From NCBI GenBank assembly GCA_904419745.1, contig CAJFSS010000001.1, forward strand, positions 175,815 through 239,814: a stretch of DNA of 64,000 nucleotides, in the 5' to 3' direction. This document shows positions 40,083-47,899 of this stretch, one piece after another. This DNA is from Candidatus Pseudoruminococcus merdavium (GTDB taxonomy: Bacteria > Bacillota > Clostridia > Oscillospirales > Ruminococcaceae). The stretch's first letter is position 1. Every line of letters begins with the position of its first letter. Position numbers and translations under genes: made by a program. The notes beneath the pieces were generated by a model. The model saw nothing but the letters and a program-made list of their open reading frames with translations, was not told the DNA's origin and searched no databases.

Positions 40083-40655
40083 TCAATAGGTATGTGTGCA
40101 GACTTCGTGAATTTTTTCCCGCAGGGATTGAAAATCCTCCAGTGCATCCGGTTTATTGCGCGGATTACGCAAAAGGGCTGCCGGGTGGAAAGTCCCCATC
40201 ATCCACACGCCGTTTCGCTGAAACCATTGCCCATGCTCTTTAGTTACCCGAAAATTGGGGGAAATCAGCTTTTGCGCGGCAATCCTACCCAGGCATACAA
40301 TGATTTTGGGACGCAAAATCGCAGTCTGATTGCGCAGATAAGGCAGGCATGCTTCCATTTCTTCCGGCAAAGGATCGCGGTTTTTGGGGGGCCTGCATTT
40401 TACCATATTCGCGATATAGGTGTTTTTTTCTCTGGAAAGATCGATTGCGGCAAGATATTTTTCCAATAACTGTCCGCCGCGGCCAACAAAAGGTTCCCCA
40501 CGCAAATCCTCCTGTTCCCCGGGGCCTTCTCCAATCAAGAGGACCTCCGCGTCTTCCACCCCAACGCCAAAAACGACATTGGTACGGGTTTGGGCAAGCG
40601 GGCATTTTTGGCAATTCAAGCATTCCCTACGCAGTGCTTCCATAGTATCATACAT
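40083..40655 (-). CDS. Family 4 uracil-DNA glycosylase (4Fe-4S)
   Basis: 190 residues. The catalytic motif GEGPGEQEDLRGEPFVGRGG, cited here as GEGPGEQED and GEPFVGRGG, and the C-terminal HPAALLRNP are typical of the thermostable family 4/5 enzymes. Four cysteines that should bind the iron-sulfur cluster are present: Cys15 and Cys18 (CQKC), Cys87 (KCRPP) and Cys103 (EACLPYL). The enzyme removes uracil from DNA as the first step of base-excision repair. ATG 40655 follows AGGAGG. It is monocistronic. Confidence 0.93.
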   Translation of the reverse strand: MYDTMEALRRECLNCQKCPLAQTRTNVVFGVGVEDAEVLLIGEGPGEQEDLRGEPFVGRGGQLLEKYLAAIDLSREKNTYIANMVKCRPPKNRDPLPEEMEACLPYLRNQTAILRPKIIVCLGRIAAQKLISPNFRVTKEHGQWFQRNGVWMMGTFHPAALLRNPRNKPDALEDFQSLREKIHEVCTHTY

Positions 40656-40847
40656 GGGCTATCCTCCTGAAAAGTTCTTTGAAAACTGGCTCGGTCCCCT
40701 TGGATAGGGGGGTACAGCCTGTCTGGAAAAAATTTTTTCTGCATTGGATTTGGAACTATTGTACCATAAAACACACGACAAAGGAAGGGGAGGCTTTTGT
40801 GCTGATGAGACGCTATTGCAAAAATTCCGCTTTTTCTGTTAAGAGAC

Positions 40848-40876
40848 TTGAAAACAGTAGACCTTTGGCGTAAAAT
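40848..40876 (+). promoter_or_regulatory. Promoter of pduL
   Basis: TTGAAA (40848-40853) and TAAAAT (40871-40876), 17-bp spacer, 33 bp before the start codon. Confidence 0.6.
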
Positions 40877-40909
40877 AAAGATGAAATAAAGAGTTGGAGG
40901 TTGATTCCT

Positions 40910-41485
40910 ATGTCCAATAAAGTCTTAGTAGAAACTTCTGCACGCCATGTACATGTTACAAAAGAGCACCTGAAAATCCTCTTTGGGGAAAACGCAGTTC
41001 TCACCAAGAAAAAAGACCTTTCTCAGCCCGGACAGTTTGCCTGTGAAGAGAGAGTTACCATTGTCGGTCCGAAAAAATCCCTTCCAAACGTTTCCATCCT
41101 TGGACCGGAAAGAGGACAGACCCAGGTAGAACTCTCCATGACAGATGCAAGAAGCATTGGGATTACCGCTCCGATCCGTGAATCCGGCGATCTGGCAGGT
41201 TCCGGTGCATGCAAAATTGTCGGCCCGTGCGGGGAAATCGAAATCAGCGAAGGCGTTATTATTGCAAAACGCCATATCCACGCAACCCCGGCGGATGCAG
41301 AGGCAATGGGACTTACCGATAAGCAGGTTGTCAGCGTCAAGGTGGAATCCGATGGCAGAAGCCTGATTTTTGGCGATGTTGTTGTCCGTGTTTCTCCAAG
41401 TTATGCGCTTGCCATGCATATTGATACGGATGAGTCCAACGCAGCATGCGTTACTCCGAATACATACGGCGAAATTATTAAATAA
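40910..41485 (+). CDS. pduL: Phosphate propanoyltransferase (PduL-type phosphotransacylase)
   Basis: 191 residues from ATG 40910 behind TTGGAGG. It holds the two duplicated PduL barrels with zinc-binding histidines in ARHVHVTKEHL (about 13-23) and AKRHIHATPADAEAMG (about 121-136), plus LGPERGQTQVELSMTDA. PduL interconverts acyl-CoA and acyl phosphate. There are no microcompartment shell genes here and no obvious encapsulation peptide before the first barrel, so it is probably a cytosolic phosphotransacetylase in the acetate/ATP pathway. No acetate kinase gene is adjacent. It is monocistronic. Confidence 0.92.
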   Translation: MSNKVLVETSARHVHVTKEHLKILFGENAVLTKKKDLSQPGQFACEERVTIVGPKKSLPNVSILGPERGQTQVELSMTDARSIGITAPIRESGDLAGSGACKIVGPCGEIEISEGVIIAKRHIHATPADAEAMGLTDKQVVSVKVESDGRSLIFGDVVVRVSPSYALAMHIDTDESNAACVTPNTYGEIIK

Positions 41486-41495
41486 GAAGTTTTTG

Positions 41496-41527
41496 AAAGC
41501 CCCGAGCATTTTGCCCGGGGCTTTTTT
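41496..41527 (+). terminator. Terminator of pduL
   Basis: AAAGCCCCG/CGGGGCTTT stem extended by GCA/TGC, followed by a T-run. Confidence 0.9.
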
Positions 41528-41580
41528 CCATGGATACAGCTTTTTCTCCTATGCACAATAAATGCGGGAGGTGAAGCGGT

Positions 41581-41778
41581 TTGCTGTATCGGTTCAAATT
41601 AGGAACAGTAAAAAATCAAAAACAGGCGGATCAGCTGGTTCGAGGCGTGAGTATGGTCAACGGGGTCAGTAATATTGAAATTAGTATCCCGGATTCCGTT
41701 ATGCTTGTCACTTCGGATACGGAGGCATACCACGATATTCAAAATGCCATTGAGGAAAATGGCGGCCGTCTGCTGTGA
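41581..41778 (+). CDS. Small HMA-fold-like protein without a CxxC motif
   Basis: 65 residues starting at TTG 41581, seven bases after GGAGGTG. The order of predicted elements, a strand (YRFKLGTV), a helix (KQADQLVRGVSMV), two strands (VSNIEISI and VMLVTSD), a helix (AYHDIQNAIEENG) and a short strand, is that of heavy-metal-associated domains. The metal-binding CxxC that would follow the first strand is missing (TVKNQKQ). It could be a ferredoxin-like sensor or adaptor domain. It stands alone, with its own terminator. Function unknown. Confidence 0.55.
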   Translation: MLYRFKLGTVKNQKQADQLVRGVSMVNGVSNIEISIPDSVMLVTSDTEAYHDIQNAIEENGGRLL

Positions 41779-41785
41779 AAATAAG

Positions 41786-41816
41786 AGCGCAGGTTGACCC
41801 TGTGCTTTTTCTTTTT
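41786..41816 (+). terminator. Terminator of the HMA-like gene
   Basis: AGCGCAGG/CCTGTGCT (one G-U) with 5-nt loop followed by TTTTTCTTTTT. Confidence 0.8.
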
Positions 41817-42060
41817 GCGCGGACTAATCCGTTTACTGGGCTGTCATTTGCCGTGCAGTCTAGAAAAATCTCTATTTGTGCTGCTTTAGCGGGATACGCT
41901 ACACCTTCATACAAATGGGCATAACGCACGATTTTCAGCGCCTTTTGAAAAAATAATCCTGAAAAGAAATATGCAATACGCAAGCGGACTATCATATTTT
42001 TCAAACCCAAAAAACGATTCTAGGCGTGGCGTAGAAAAAAACGCGGTTTCTGCAAAAGCG
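41817..42060. other. Intergenic stretch before ogt, nothing recognised
   Basis: No gene, repeat or structured element that I can support. The only signal is the ogt promoter at its 3' end. Confidence 0.4.
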
Positions 42061-42090
42061 TTGGACATTTTGTCATCGGTATTGTAAAAT
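42061..42090 (+). promoter_or_regulatory. Promoter of ogt
   Basis: TTGGAC (42061-42066) and TAAAAT (42085-42090), 18-bp spacer. Confidence 0.5.
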
Positions 42091-42126
42091 AGTCCTAGCA
42101 AATTACGAGAAAAGGGGTACGGCTGT

Positions 42127-42654
42127 ATGAAGGAAATTCGCGTGACGGATTTTGAAACGGACTGGGGGCCGTTTACCTCCTTTTTCGAGGACGGGAGCTT
42201 GATCTGCCTGTCTCGGCACAAAAACCCGCTTCTTGACGCAAAACCCCTGCTCGACCGCTTTGTAAAAGAGTATACCATTGTGGGAGACGGCGCCTATCCG
42301 CCGGCGCTGGAAGTTAAACGCCAGCTGGATGAGTATTTTGCCGGGCAGCGCAGGAAATTCACCATCCCCTATACGATTTACGCCGCCCCGTTTTACAAAC
42401 GCGCATTGGAGGAAGTTGCCCAAATCCCCTACGGGGAAGTGGCGTCCTACCGGGACATTGCGTTGGCTCTAGGAACCAGGGCATACCGTGCAGTCGGAAC
42501 GGCGGTCAAGCACAATTACCTTGCGATTATCATCCCCTGCCACCGGGTCATTTCCTCGGATGGCAGTATCGGAGGATATTCATTTTACGACGGCAAGAAA
42601 ACAAAACAGCGCCTTCTGATGCTGGAAGGCCGCTTGTTTTCCATTGACGAATAA
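42127..42654 (+). CDS. ogt: Methylated-DNA--protein-cysteine methyltransferase
   Basis: 175 residues. The C-terminal half carries the alkyl-acceptor Cys in IIPCHRVISSDGSIGGYS, and the preceding helix-turn-helix (GEVASYRDIALALGTRAYRAVG, named as GEVASYRDIALA plus AYRAVGTA). It repairs O6-methylguanine by irreversible transfer of the methyl group to itself. The N-terminal part (about 1-90) is the usual Ogt/Ada-like domain. ATG 42127 lies behind AAGGGG. It precedes pyrK by 14 bp and may be co-transcribed with it, a physical link rather than a functional one. Confidence 0.94.
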   Translation: MKEIRVTDFETDWGPFTSFFEDGSLICLSRHKNPLLDAKPLLDRFVKEYTIVGDGAYPPALEVKRQLDEYFAGQRRKFTIPYTIYAAPFYKRALEEVAQIPYGEVASYRDIALALGTRAYRAVGTAVKHNYLAIIIPCHRVISSDGSIGGYSFYDGKKTKQRLLMLEGRLFSIDE

Positions 42655-42668
42655 AAGGGAGGATCACT

Positions 42669-43442
42669 ATGGCTTACACACAGGGCCTTTACCCAATCGT
42701 GAGCAAAACGGCAAGCGCGAAGGAAATCTATGACATCACCGTGCTCTGCCCGGAAATTGCGCGTCAGGCGCAGTGGGGACAGTTTGTCCATGTTAAGGCG
42801 GAGGGTTTTTTCCTGCGCCGCCCGATTTCCATCTGCGAGGCCGATCCGGACAAAGGTACTATCCGTTTGGTCTACGAAGTGCGTGGGGAGGGCACCAAAG
42901 AACTCTCCAAGCTCCATGAAGGAGATCTGATTGACATCATGGGGCCGCTTGGAAAAGGCTTTACCACGCTTTCCAAAGACAGCAGGGCCATTGTCATCGG
43001 CGGCGGGATCGGCACCCCTCCGCTGATGGAGGGGGCGAAATACTACGGAGAAAACGCCACGGCCATCATCGGGTTCCGCAGTGCAAATGCGGTCATCCTG
43101 GAAGAGGACTACCGGCGCACCGGCGCCAAAACCCTGCTCGCCACGGATGACGGTACCAAGGGGACGCACGGGTTTGTCACTACCCTGCTGGAGCAGGAGC
43201 TGGAGGCAGGCAAGCCGGATATCATCTACGCCTGTGGTCCGAAGCCCATGCTCAAAGCAGTCGCGGAAATGGCTGCGGCCAATGGGATACGCTGCCAGGT
43301 TTCCCTGGAAGAGCGGATGGGCTGCGGAATCGGCGCCTGCCTTGTCTGCGCATGCAAGACAAAGCGCCCGGACGGAAGCGAAACCCATTCTCATGTATGC
43401 AAGGACGGCCCGGTGTTTGAGGCTGAGGAGGTTGTGTTTTAA
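42669..43442 (+). CDS. pyrK: Dihydroorotate dehydrogenase electron-transfer subunit
   Basis: 257 residues. A ferredoxin-reductase-like FAD domain (RRPISICEAD) and NAD domain (GGGIGTPPLM) are followed by the C-terminal 2Fe-2S cluster loop MGCGIGACLVCACK with the last Cys in SHVCKDGPVF. PyrK feeds electrons from the flavoprotein PyrDB to NAD+. ATG 42669 follows AAAGGGAGG. The next gene, pyrD, starts at the last base of its stop codon (TAATG), so the two subunits are translationally coupled. Other pyr genes are not in the window. Confidence 0.95.
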   Translation: MAYTQGLYPIVSKTASAKEIYDITVLCPEIARQAQWGQFVHVKAEGFFLRRPISICEADPDKGTIRLVYEVRGEGTKELSKLHEGDLIDIMGPLGKGFTTLSKDSRAIVIGGGIGTPPLMEGAKYYGENATAIIGFRSANAVILEEDYRRTGAKTLLATDDGTKGTHGFVTTLLEQELEAGKPDIIYACGPKPMLKAVAEMAAANGIRCQVSLEERMGCGIGACLVCACKTKRPDGSETHSHVCKDGPVFEAEEVVF

Positions 43443-44353
43443 TGGCAGATTTATCCGTAAAGCTCTGTGGAGTGACCTTGAAAAACCCCATTATCGCCGC
43501 ATCTGGGACATTCGGCTTTGGCAGGGAATATGAACAGATGTACCCGCTTTCCACTTTGGGAGGGATCTCAACCAAAGGAACAACTCTGGAAGAGCGTGCC
43601 GGTAATCCCCCGCCCCGCATTGCAGAAACCCCTTCCGGAATGCTCAACAGCGTCGGGCTGCAAAACCCCGGCGTGGAGGCGTTTATCAAACATGAAATCC
43701 CGCATCTGAGAAAATCCGACACAGTGATTATCTCCAACATTGCGGGCAGCACTTTGGAGGACTACTGCAAAATTGTCGAACGTCTGGACAGCGAGGACGT
43801 CGATATGATTGAAGTTAACATCTCCTGCCCAAATGTCAAGGCGGGCGGTGCTGCATTCGGCACCTCCTGTGAGAGCGCCGCCGCCGTCACCAAGGCGGTA
43901 CGCAAATACACCACAAAGCCGCTTGTCATCAAGCTGTCCCCGAATGTGACGGACATTGCCTCGATTGCAAAGGCGGTGGAAGCAGAGGGTGCGGACGCCG
44001 TCTCCCTGATCAACACCCTACTTGGCATGCGCATTGACATCCAGACTGGCCGCCCGATCCTGCGCAACAATGTGGGCGGTCTTTCCGGCCCCGCGGTCTT
44101 CCCGGTTGCTGTGCGGATGGTATGGCAGGTGAAAAACGCAGTGAAAATTCCAGTCATCGGGATGGGCGGCGTCGCAAAATGGCAGGATGTCATTGAAATG
44201 ATGATGGCCGGCGCAGACGCGGTACAGGTTGGTGCGGCGCTGTTCTCCGATCCGTTTCTGCCCGGTAAGCTGGTGGAAGGGATCGAGAAGTACCTGGATT
44301 CCCGCTCGATTGGCAGCATTTCAGAAATTGTCGGAACCGTCAAACCCTGGTAG
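43442..44353 (+). CDS. pyrD: Dihydroorotate dehydrogenase, class 1B catalytic subunit
   Basis: 303 residues, an FMN-binding TIM barrel. It oxidises dihydroorotate to orotate in pyrimidine synthesis and works with PyrK. Key stretches are NPIIAASGTFGFG near the N terminus, the catalytic Cys in VNISCPNVK (class 1 uses Cys; class 2 uses Ser), KLSPNVTD and the FMN phosphate site GMGGVAKWQD plus AGADAVQVG. It overlaps the pyrK stop by one base. A bidirectional terminator follows 18 bp downstream. Confidence 0.96.
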   Translation: MADLSVKLCGVTLKNPIIAASGTFGFGREYEQMYPLSTLGGISTKGTTLEERAGNPPPRIAETPSGMLNSVGLQNPGVEAFIKHEIPHLRKSDTVIISNIAGSTLEDYCKIVERLDSEDVDMIEVNISCPNVKAGGAAFGTSCESAAAVTKAVRKYTTKPLVIKLSPNVTDIASIAKAVEAEGADAVSLINTLLGMRIDIQTGRPILRNNVGGLSGPAVFPVAVRMVWQVKNAVKIPVIGMGGVAKWQDVIEMMMAGADAVQVGAALFSDPFLPGKLVEGIEKYLDSRSIGSISEIVGTVKPW

Positions 44354-44371
44354 GAAATCCCGGATTCGATC

Positions 44372-44408
44372 AAAAATCCCCGGAGGAAAATCACCTCTGG
44401 GGATTTTT
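44372..44408. terminator. Bidirectional terminator between pyrD and the RHH pseudogene
   Basis: AAAAATCCCC(G)GAGG pairs with CCTC(T)GGGGATTTTT, flanked by A5 and T5 on either side. Confidence 0.88.
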
Positions 44409-44562
44409 CAATCTTCATGAGTACTTTCCAATTCCTTTAAAGCAGCCCGAACCGCCTCCACTACAAAAGAAGAAAACGAACAATCCGACATACAGAGAAC
44501 CGTTTCTACTCTCTCCACCATCTCTTTGGGAAAACAGATACCTTATGGAATTTAAACATCAT
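44408..44562 (-). pseudogene. Ribbon-helix-helix protein gene with a -1 frame break
   Basis: On the minus strand, ATG 44562 (GGAGGG five bases upstream) opens MMFKFHKVSVFPK, then runs into a premature stop. The -1 frame continues, without a start of its own, as FPKEMVERVETVLCMSDCSF and SSFVVEAVRAALKELESTHED. This second part matches the intact protein at 56284-56469 (FPIPMVEKIEE... DCTFSAFVIEAVRVALANLE) at about half of its positions. The switch point is TTTTCCCAAAG, which spells slippery heptamers T-TTC-CCA and C-CCA-AAG. A one-base loss is the simplest explanation; programmed frameshifting is a less likely alternative. It is antisense-adjacent to fucO. Confidence 0.6.
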
Positions 44563-44691
44563 GGCTTCCCTCCACTCTGAAATGGGACAGGAAAAAGAAC
44601 CCGCTGATACTATGATATTTTCTGGAAGCATCAACATGACAAAAGATACCATTTCTCTTGGAACTTTCACAAAATATCCGACAATACTCCG

Positions 44692-44721
44692 TTGACTTTT
44701 CCTTTTTTTGGGATCTGTAAT
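44692..44721 (+). promoter_or_regulatory. Promoter of fucO
   Basis: TTGACT (44692-44697) and TGTAAT (44716-44721), 18-bp spacer, 34 bp before the start codon. Confidence 0.55.
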
Positions 44722-44755
44722 GGAGACAAAGGAATACAAAAAGGAGTGTTTTCCC

Positions 44756-45901
44756 ATGGCAAATCGCATTATGTTAAATGAAACCTCTTATCATGGAGCA
44801 GGAGCGATCCAGGAAATTGCAAACGAGGCAAAGGCACGCGGCTTTCACAAGGCGTTTGTCTGCTCCGACCCGGATTTGATCCAGTTCAAAGTGACCGCAA
44901 AGGTGACAGACGTCCTGGACAAGGCGGGGCTTTCCTATGAAATCTACTCCGATATCAAGGCAAACCCGACCATTGAAAACGTCCAGCATGGCGTGCAGGC
45001 GTTCCATAATTCCAAAGCGGACTATATCATCGCCATTGGCGGCGGTTCCTCCATGGATACTGCAAAGGCCATAGGCATCATTGCGGCAAACCCGGAATTT
45101 GCGGATGTCCGCAGCCTGGAGGGAACCGCGCCCACCAAAAACCCCTGCACTCCGATCATTGCAGTCCCCACCACTGCCGGTACTGCCGCAGAAGTTACCA
45201 TTAACTACGTCATCACCGATGTACAGAACAAGCGGAAATTTGTCTGTGTAGACCCGCATGACATGCCGATTGTCGCCATTGTCGACCCAGATATGATGTC
45301 CACCATGCCGAAGGGTCTGACTGCCTCCACCGGGATGGACGCCCTGACCCATGCCATCGAAGGGTACACCACCAAGGCCGCATGGGAAATGACGGATATG
45401 TTCCATTTAAAGGCAATTGAAATCATCTCCAAGTCCTTGCGCGGCGCGGTTGCCAACACCAAAGAAGGGCGCGAGGGCATGGCGCTTGGCCAGTACATCG
45501 CCGGGATGGGATTTTCCAATGTCGGCCTTGGAATTGCACATTCCATGGCACACACTCTGGGCGCTGTCTATGATACCCCGCACGGCGTCGCCTGCGCAAT
45601 GATGCTCCCCATCGTCATGGAGTACAATGCAGAATGCACCGGCGAAAAATTCCGGGAAATCGCCCGCGCCATGGGTGTTGAAGGCGTGGATGCAATGCCC
45701 CAGGAAGAATACCGTAAAGCCGCTGTGGAAGCGGTGCGGAAGCTCTCCGCCGACGTTGGCATCCCTGCGAAACTGGAAGCCGTCAAAGAGGAGGACTTGC
45801 AGTTCCTCGCAGAATCCGCTTATGCGGACGCCTGCCGCCCGGGCAACCCGAAAGATACAAGCGTTGAGGATCTCAAGGAACTGTTCCGTAAAATCATGTA
45901 G
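44756..45901 (+). CDS. fucO: Iron-dependent alcohol dehydrogenase, lactaldehyde reductase-like
   Basis: 381 residues from ATG 44756 after AAGGAG, the length of E. coli FucO (a longer frame lacks support). Long stretches follow FucO: MANRIMLNETSYHGAGA, the NAD-binding IAIGGGSSMDTAKAIGI, PTTAGTAAEVTINYVITD, and the metal ligands in MDALTHAIEGY and AHSMAHTLGAVYDTPHG. It reduces aldehydes such as lactaldehyde to diols, or alcohols in reverse. No fucose or rhamnose genes are adjacent, so the physiological substrate could be another short aldehyde. It is monocistronic. Confidence 0.9.
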   Translation: MANRIMLNETSYHGAGAIQEIANEAKARGFHKAFVCSDPDLIQFKVTAKVTDVLDKAGLSYEIYSDIKANPTIENVQHGVQAFHNSKADYIIAIGGGSSMDTAKAIGIIAANPEFADVRSLEGTAPTKNPCTPIIAVPTTAGTAAEVTINYVITDVQNKRKFVCVDPHDMPIVAIVDPDMMSTMPKGLTASTGMDALTHAIEGYTTKAAWEMTDMFHLKAIEIISKSLRGAVANTKEGREGMALGQYIAGMGFSNVGLGIAHSMAHTLGAVYDTPHGVACAMMLPIVMEYNAECTGEKFREIARAMGVEGVDAMPQEEYRKAAVEAVRKLSADVGIPAKLEAVKEEDLQFLAESAYADACRPGNPKDTSVEDLKELFRKIM

Positions 45902-45918
45902 TCCTGTTTTCGTTATGT

Positions 45919-45957
45919 AAAAAGGCTTTCCCATCATTACGATGGGAAAGCCTTTTT
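45919..45957. terminator. Bidirectional terminator after fucO
   Basis: Perfect 17-bp stem AAAAAGGCTTTCCCATC with ATTAC loop and its complement ending in T5. Confidence 0.9.
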
Positions 45958-45970
45958 CAACGCCCAAATT

Positions 45971-46192
45971 TTACAGCTTAAACATCTCCTCGTCATATTC
46001 GGGGAGTTTTGGCGCCCGTTTGGGAACCCGTTTGAGCGGATCGTAGACAAATTTACGGCAGGAATAATAGGGGGCGACTATCCCCTGGCGTTCACACAGG
46101 ATACTCTCTCCGTCCTTGCTTTTTGTCCCATTGGCACAGTATTCACAAGCGGGTTCTATCTGATTTCCGAAGAATTTGCGTCTGGAAAACAC
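45971..46192 (-). CDS. Small conserved four-cysteine protein of unknown function
   Basis: 73 residues from GTG 46192, eight bases after AAAGGAG; a longer frame upstream is not supported. Sequence landmarks are FSRRKFFGNQIEP, then CEYC, ILCERQGIV and YYSCRKFVYDPLKR, giving four Cys in a CxxC...C...C pattern that suggests a small zinc ribbon. I recall similar short proteins in Ruminococcaceae but no function. It is downstream of ylbJ on the same strand and shares the terminator at 45919-45957. Confidence 0.65.
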   Translation of the reverse strand: MFSRRKFFGNQIEPACEYCANGTKSKDGESILCERQGIVAPYYSCRKFVYDPLKRVPKRAPKLPEYDEEMFKL

Positions 46193-46262
46193 GCGGATCG
46201 CTCCTTTCCTCTTCCTATCATAACAAATCTGGCTGCAAAAAACCAGTGGAAAAGAAGAGGGA

Positions 46263-47411
46263 TCAACCTCTCCTGCGCTTTTTTGTGAGAAAACGAGGCG
46301 ATTTTTTTCTTCCAGCTCCCGCAATCAATACCAGACAGGCAAGGAAAAACAGAATGGTTGTCAGAGCAGAAAAGGAAAAGGGACGCACTTGACTTGTCAG
46401 AGGGAGTTGGGAAGGTCCAAAGACATTGGCAACTGGAGGAAACAGTTGAAAAAACAACAGGACAAGCCCGGTGGAAAGAGCACAGTGCAGGAATTTGGAG
46501 AGCAGATAGGGGCCGAAGCGGATGCCTACATTTTGCAGGATGGAGCGTACCTGGAACAGAACGGAAAGCCCGGAAAACGCTGTAAACAGGCAACAGAGCA
46601 GGATGGATGCCATTCCACCGCATGCAGCTGCCGCCTTACAGCCGGAAGTCACTTCCAGAAACCCGGAGACCACGGCTGTCACAAGTTCCGGTTTCAAATG
46701 CAGGATACTGGCAAGGGTAGAGAATACCCCAAACCCGTCCATCATACGTAAAATAACGGCGAATACGACTACAAAAGCGCACAGGGCCATCATGGCAGAG
46801 GCGCTGTCTGTGACAGCTTTGACAAAGGACAGGCTTACCGGTGTGGAGGAAGGTTTCATCGGACGGTAGGCGGGCCGGTTCTTTTCAAACAGGGAGGAGC
46901 CCAGGGCAATTATCAAAGCGGAGGAAACCTGTGCTCCGAGTAAAATAAGTCCTGCGGTGATGTTGCCGAGAATCCCAAATCCGACAGCGCTCACCACAAA
47001 TGCCGGGCCTGCATTGGAACAGAAGGAGAGCATCCGCTGCGCCTGATGCTCGTTAAGTTCCCCTCGCTCGACTGCGGAAGCGATGAGCTTTGGCCCAATG
47101 GGATATCCCCCAAGCAAACTGAACAAAAAAATGCTTACGCTGCGTGCAGGCAGGCGCAGGAGTTTTACCGTTCCCTTGCCAAACAAGCGCACGATCGGAT
47201 AGTCGGCCCCAGAATACAGTGCAAAAGATGAAAGCACCATGAATGGGAACAGGGAAGGAATCAGTACGCCTGAACACAGGGAAAGCCCGGTAGATGCTCC
47301 GGAGGAGATAATATCCGGATACAATAGGAACAGTACGGTAATCAGGCAGACTACAAAACACAGTCCAAGTATTTTGGGCAAGTGTCGTCCGTTTTTGTGG
47401 ACAGCTTCCAT
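46263..47411 (-). CDS. ylbJ: Sporulation integral membrane protein YlbJ
   Basis: 382 residues with about eight to nine hydrophobic segments. YlbJ is required for spore cortex formation in Bacillus. Family motifs are LIPSLFPFMVLSSF, LLGGYPIGPKLIASAVERGE, cited here as GGYPIGPKLIA, and FCSNAGPAFVVSAVG, part of the nucleoside-recognition-like fold. The start ATG 47411 lies inside a 47-bp tandem duplication that also repeats its ribosome binding region (AAAGGGTG about ten bases upstream). The C terminus is very basic (RKKSPRFLTKKRRRG). It is divergent from yqfC. Confidence 0.9.
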   Translation of the reverse strand: MEAVHKNGRHLPKILGLCFVVCLITVLFLLYPDIISSGASTGLSLCSGVLIPSLFPFMVLSSFALYSGADYPIVRLFGKGTVKLLRLPARSVSIFLFSLLGGYPIGPKLIASAVERGELNEHQAQRMLSFCSNAGPAFVVSAVGFGILGNITAGLILLGAQVSSALIIALGSSLFEKNRPAYRPMKPSSTPVSLSFVKAVTDSASAMMALCAFVVVFAVILRMMDGFGVFSTLASILHLKPELVTAVVSGFLEVTSGCKAAAACGGMASILLCCLFTAFSGLSVLFQVRSILQNVGIRFGPYLLSKFLHCALSTGLVLLFFQLFPPVANVFGPSQLPLTSQVRPFSFSALTTILFFLACLVLIAGAGRKKSPRFLTKKRRRG

Positions 47412-47505
47412 GGTTTTTCACACCCTTTCCCTTCATACTTATGCTGGACAGCTTCCATGGTTTTTCACACCCTTTCCCTTCATACTTATGCTGGACAGCT
47501 CCCGT
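47398..47505. repeat. 47-bp tandem repeat across the ylbJ start
   Basis: A 47-bp unit beginning TGGACAGCTTCCATGG occurs twice without a visible mismatch (47398-47444 and 47445-47491), followed by a partial third copy (47492-47505) with two substitutions. On the minus strand each full unit carries a ribosome binding region and an ATG; the period is not a multiple of three, so only the inner copy is in frame with ylbJ. Confidence 0.95.
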
Positions 47506-47572
47506 GCCAGTACTACTAATTACGGTCGTTGCTGCATAAGGATAAAGGGAAAATCTGATTGGAAAGGGATTG

Positions 47573-47890
47573 GTGCTTGTGGCGAGAACTTCTAAACGCG
47601 GACAGGAACCGGAACCTCAGGAAAAGCGCCCGTTATCCGCAAAACTTGCACATGTCCTGGATATCCCGACCGATACCATCGGGAATGTCTCCCATATTGA
47701 GATCGCGGGCAATTCCCGCGTTTTAATTGAAGGCTGTAAGGGAATTTTGGAGTATGAGACGGATCATATCCGTATTAGCACGGGGAAGATGATGGTTAAA
47801 TTTACTGGAAGGAATTTAAACCTCTGCTGTATGAACTGTGACAATGCGGAGATTGAAGGTTTTTTTACTTCCATTGAATTTTCCCTGTGA
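47573..47890 (+). CDS. yqfC: Sporulation protein YqfC
   Basis: 105 residues from GTG 47573, five bases after AAAGG (TTG 47570 and GTG 47579 are alternatives). The protein follows YqfC: LAHVLDIPTDTIGNVSHIEI, then GCKGILEYETDHIRISTGKM and the C-terminal block. (Each is a family strand pattern, not a catalytic motif.) In Bacillus yqfC and yqfD are transcribed together by SigE in the mother cell and yqfD is needed for efficient sporulation; the molecular role is unknown. yqfD follows after 9 bp. Confidence 0.88.
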   Translation: MLVARTSKRGQEPEPQEKRPLSAKLAHVLDIPTDTIGNVSHIEIAGNSRVLIEGCKGILEYETDHIRISTGKMMVKFTGRNLNLCCMNCDNAEIEGFFTSIEFSL

Positions 47891-47899
47891 GGTGGCGCT

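Noticed and set aside
44506..44769. Extended 87-codon minus-strand frame upstream of the RHH remnant
   Set aside because: It would have to start inside fucO and would contain the fucO promoter. A faint resemblance of its middle to an RHH domain is not enough.
47398..47505. 47-bp tandem repeat as a CRISPR array
   Set aside because: Copies abut directly with no spacers and cover a coding start; no cas genes nearby.
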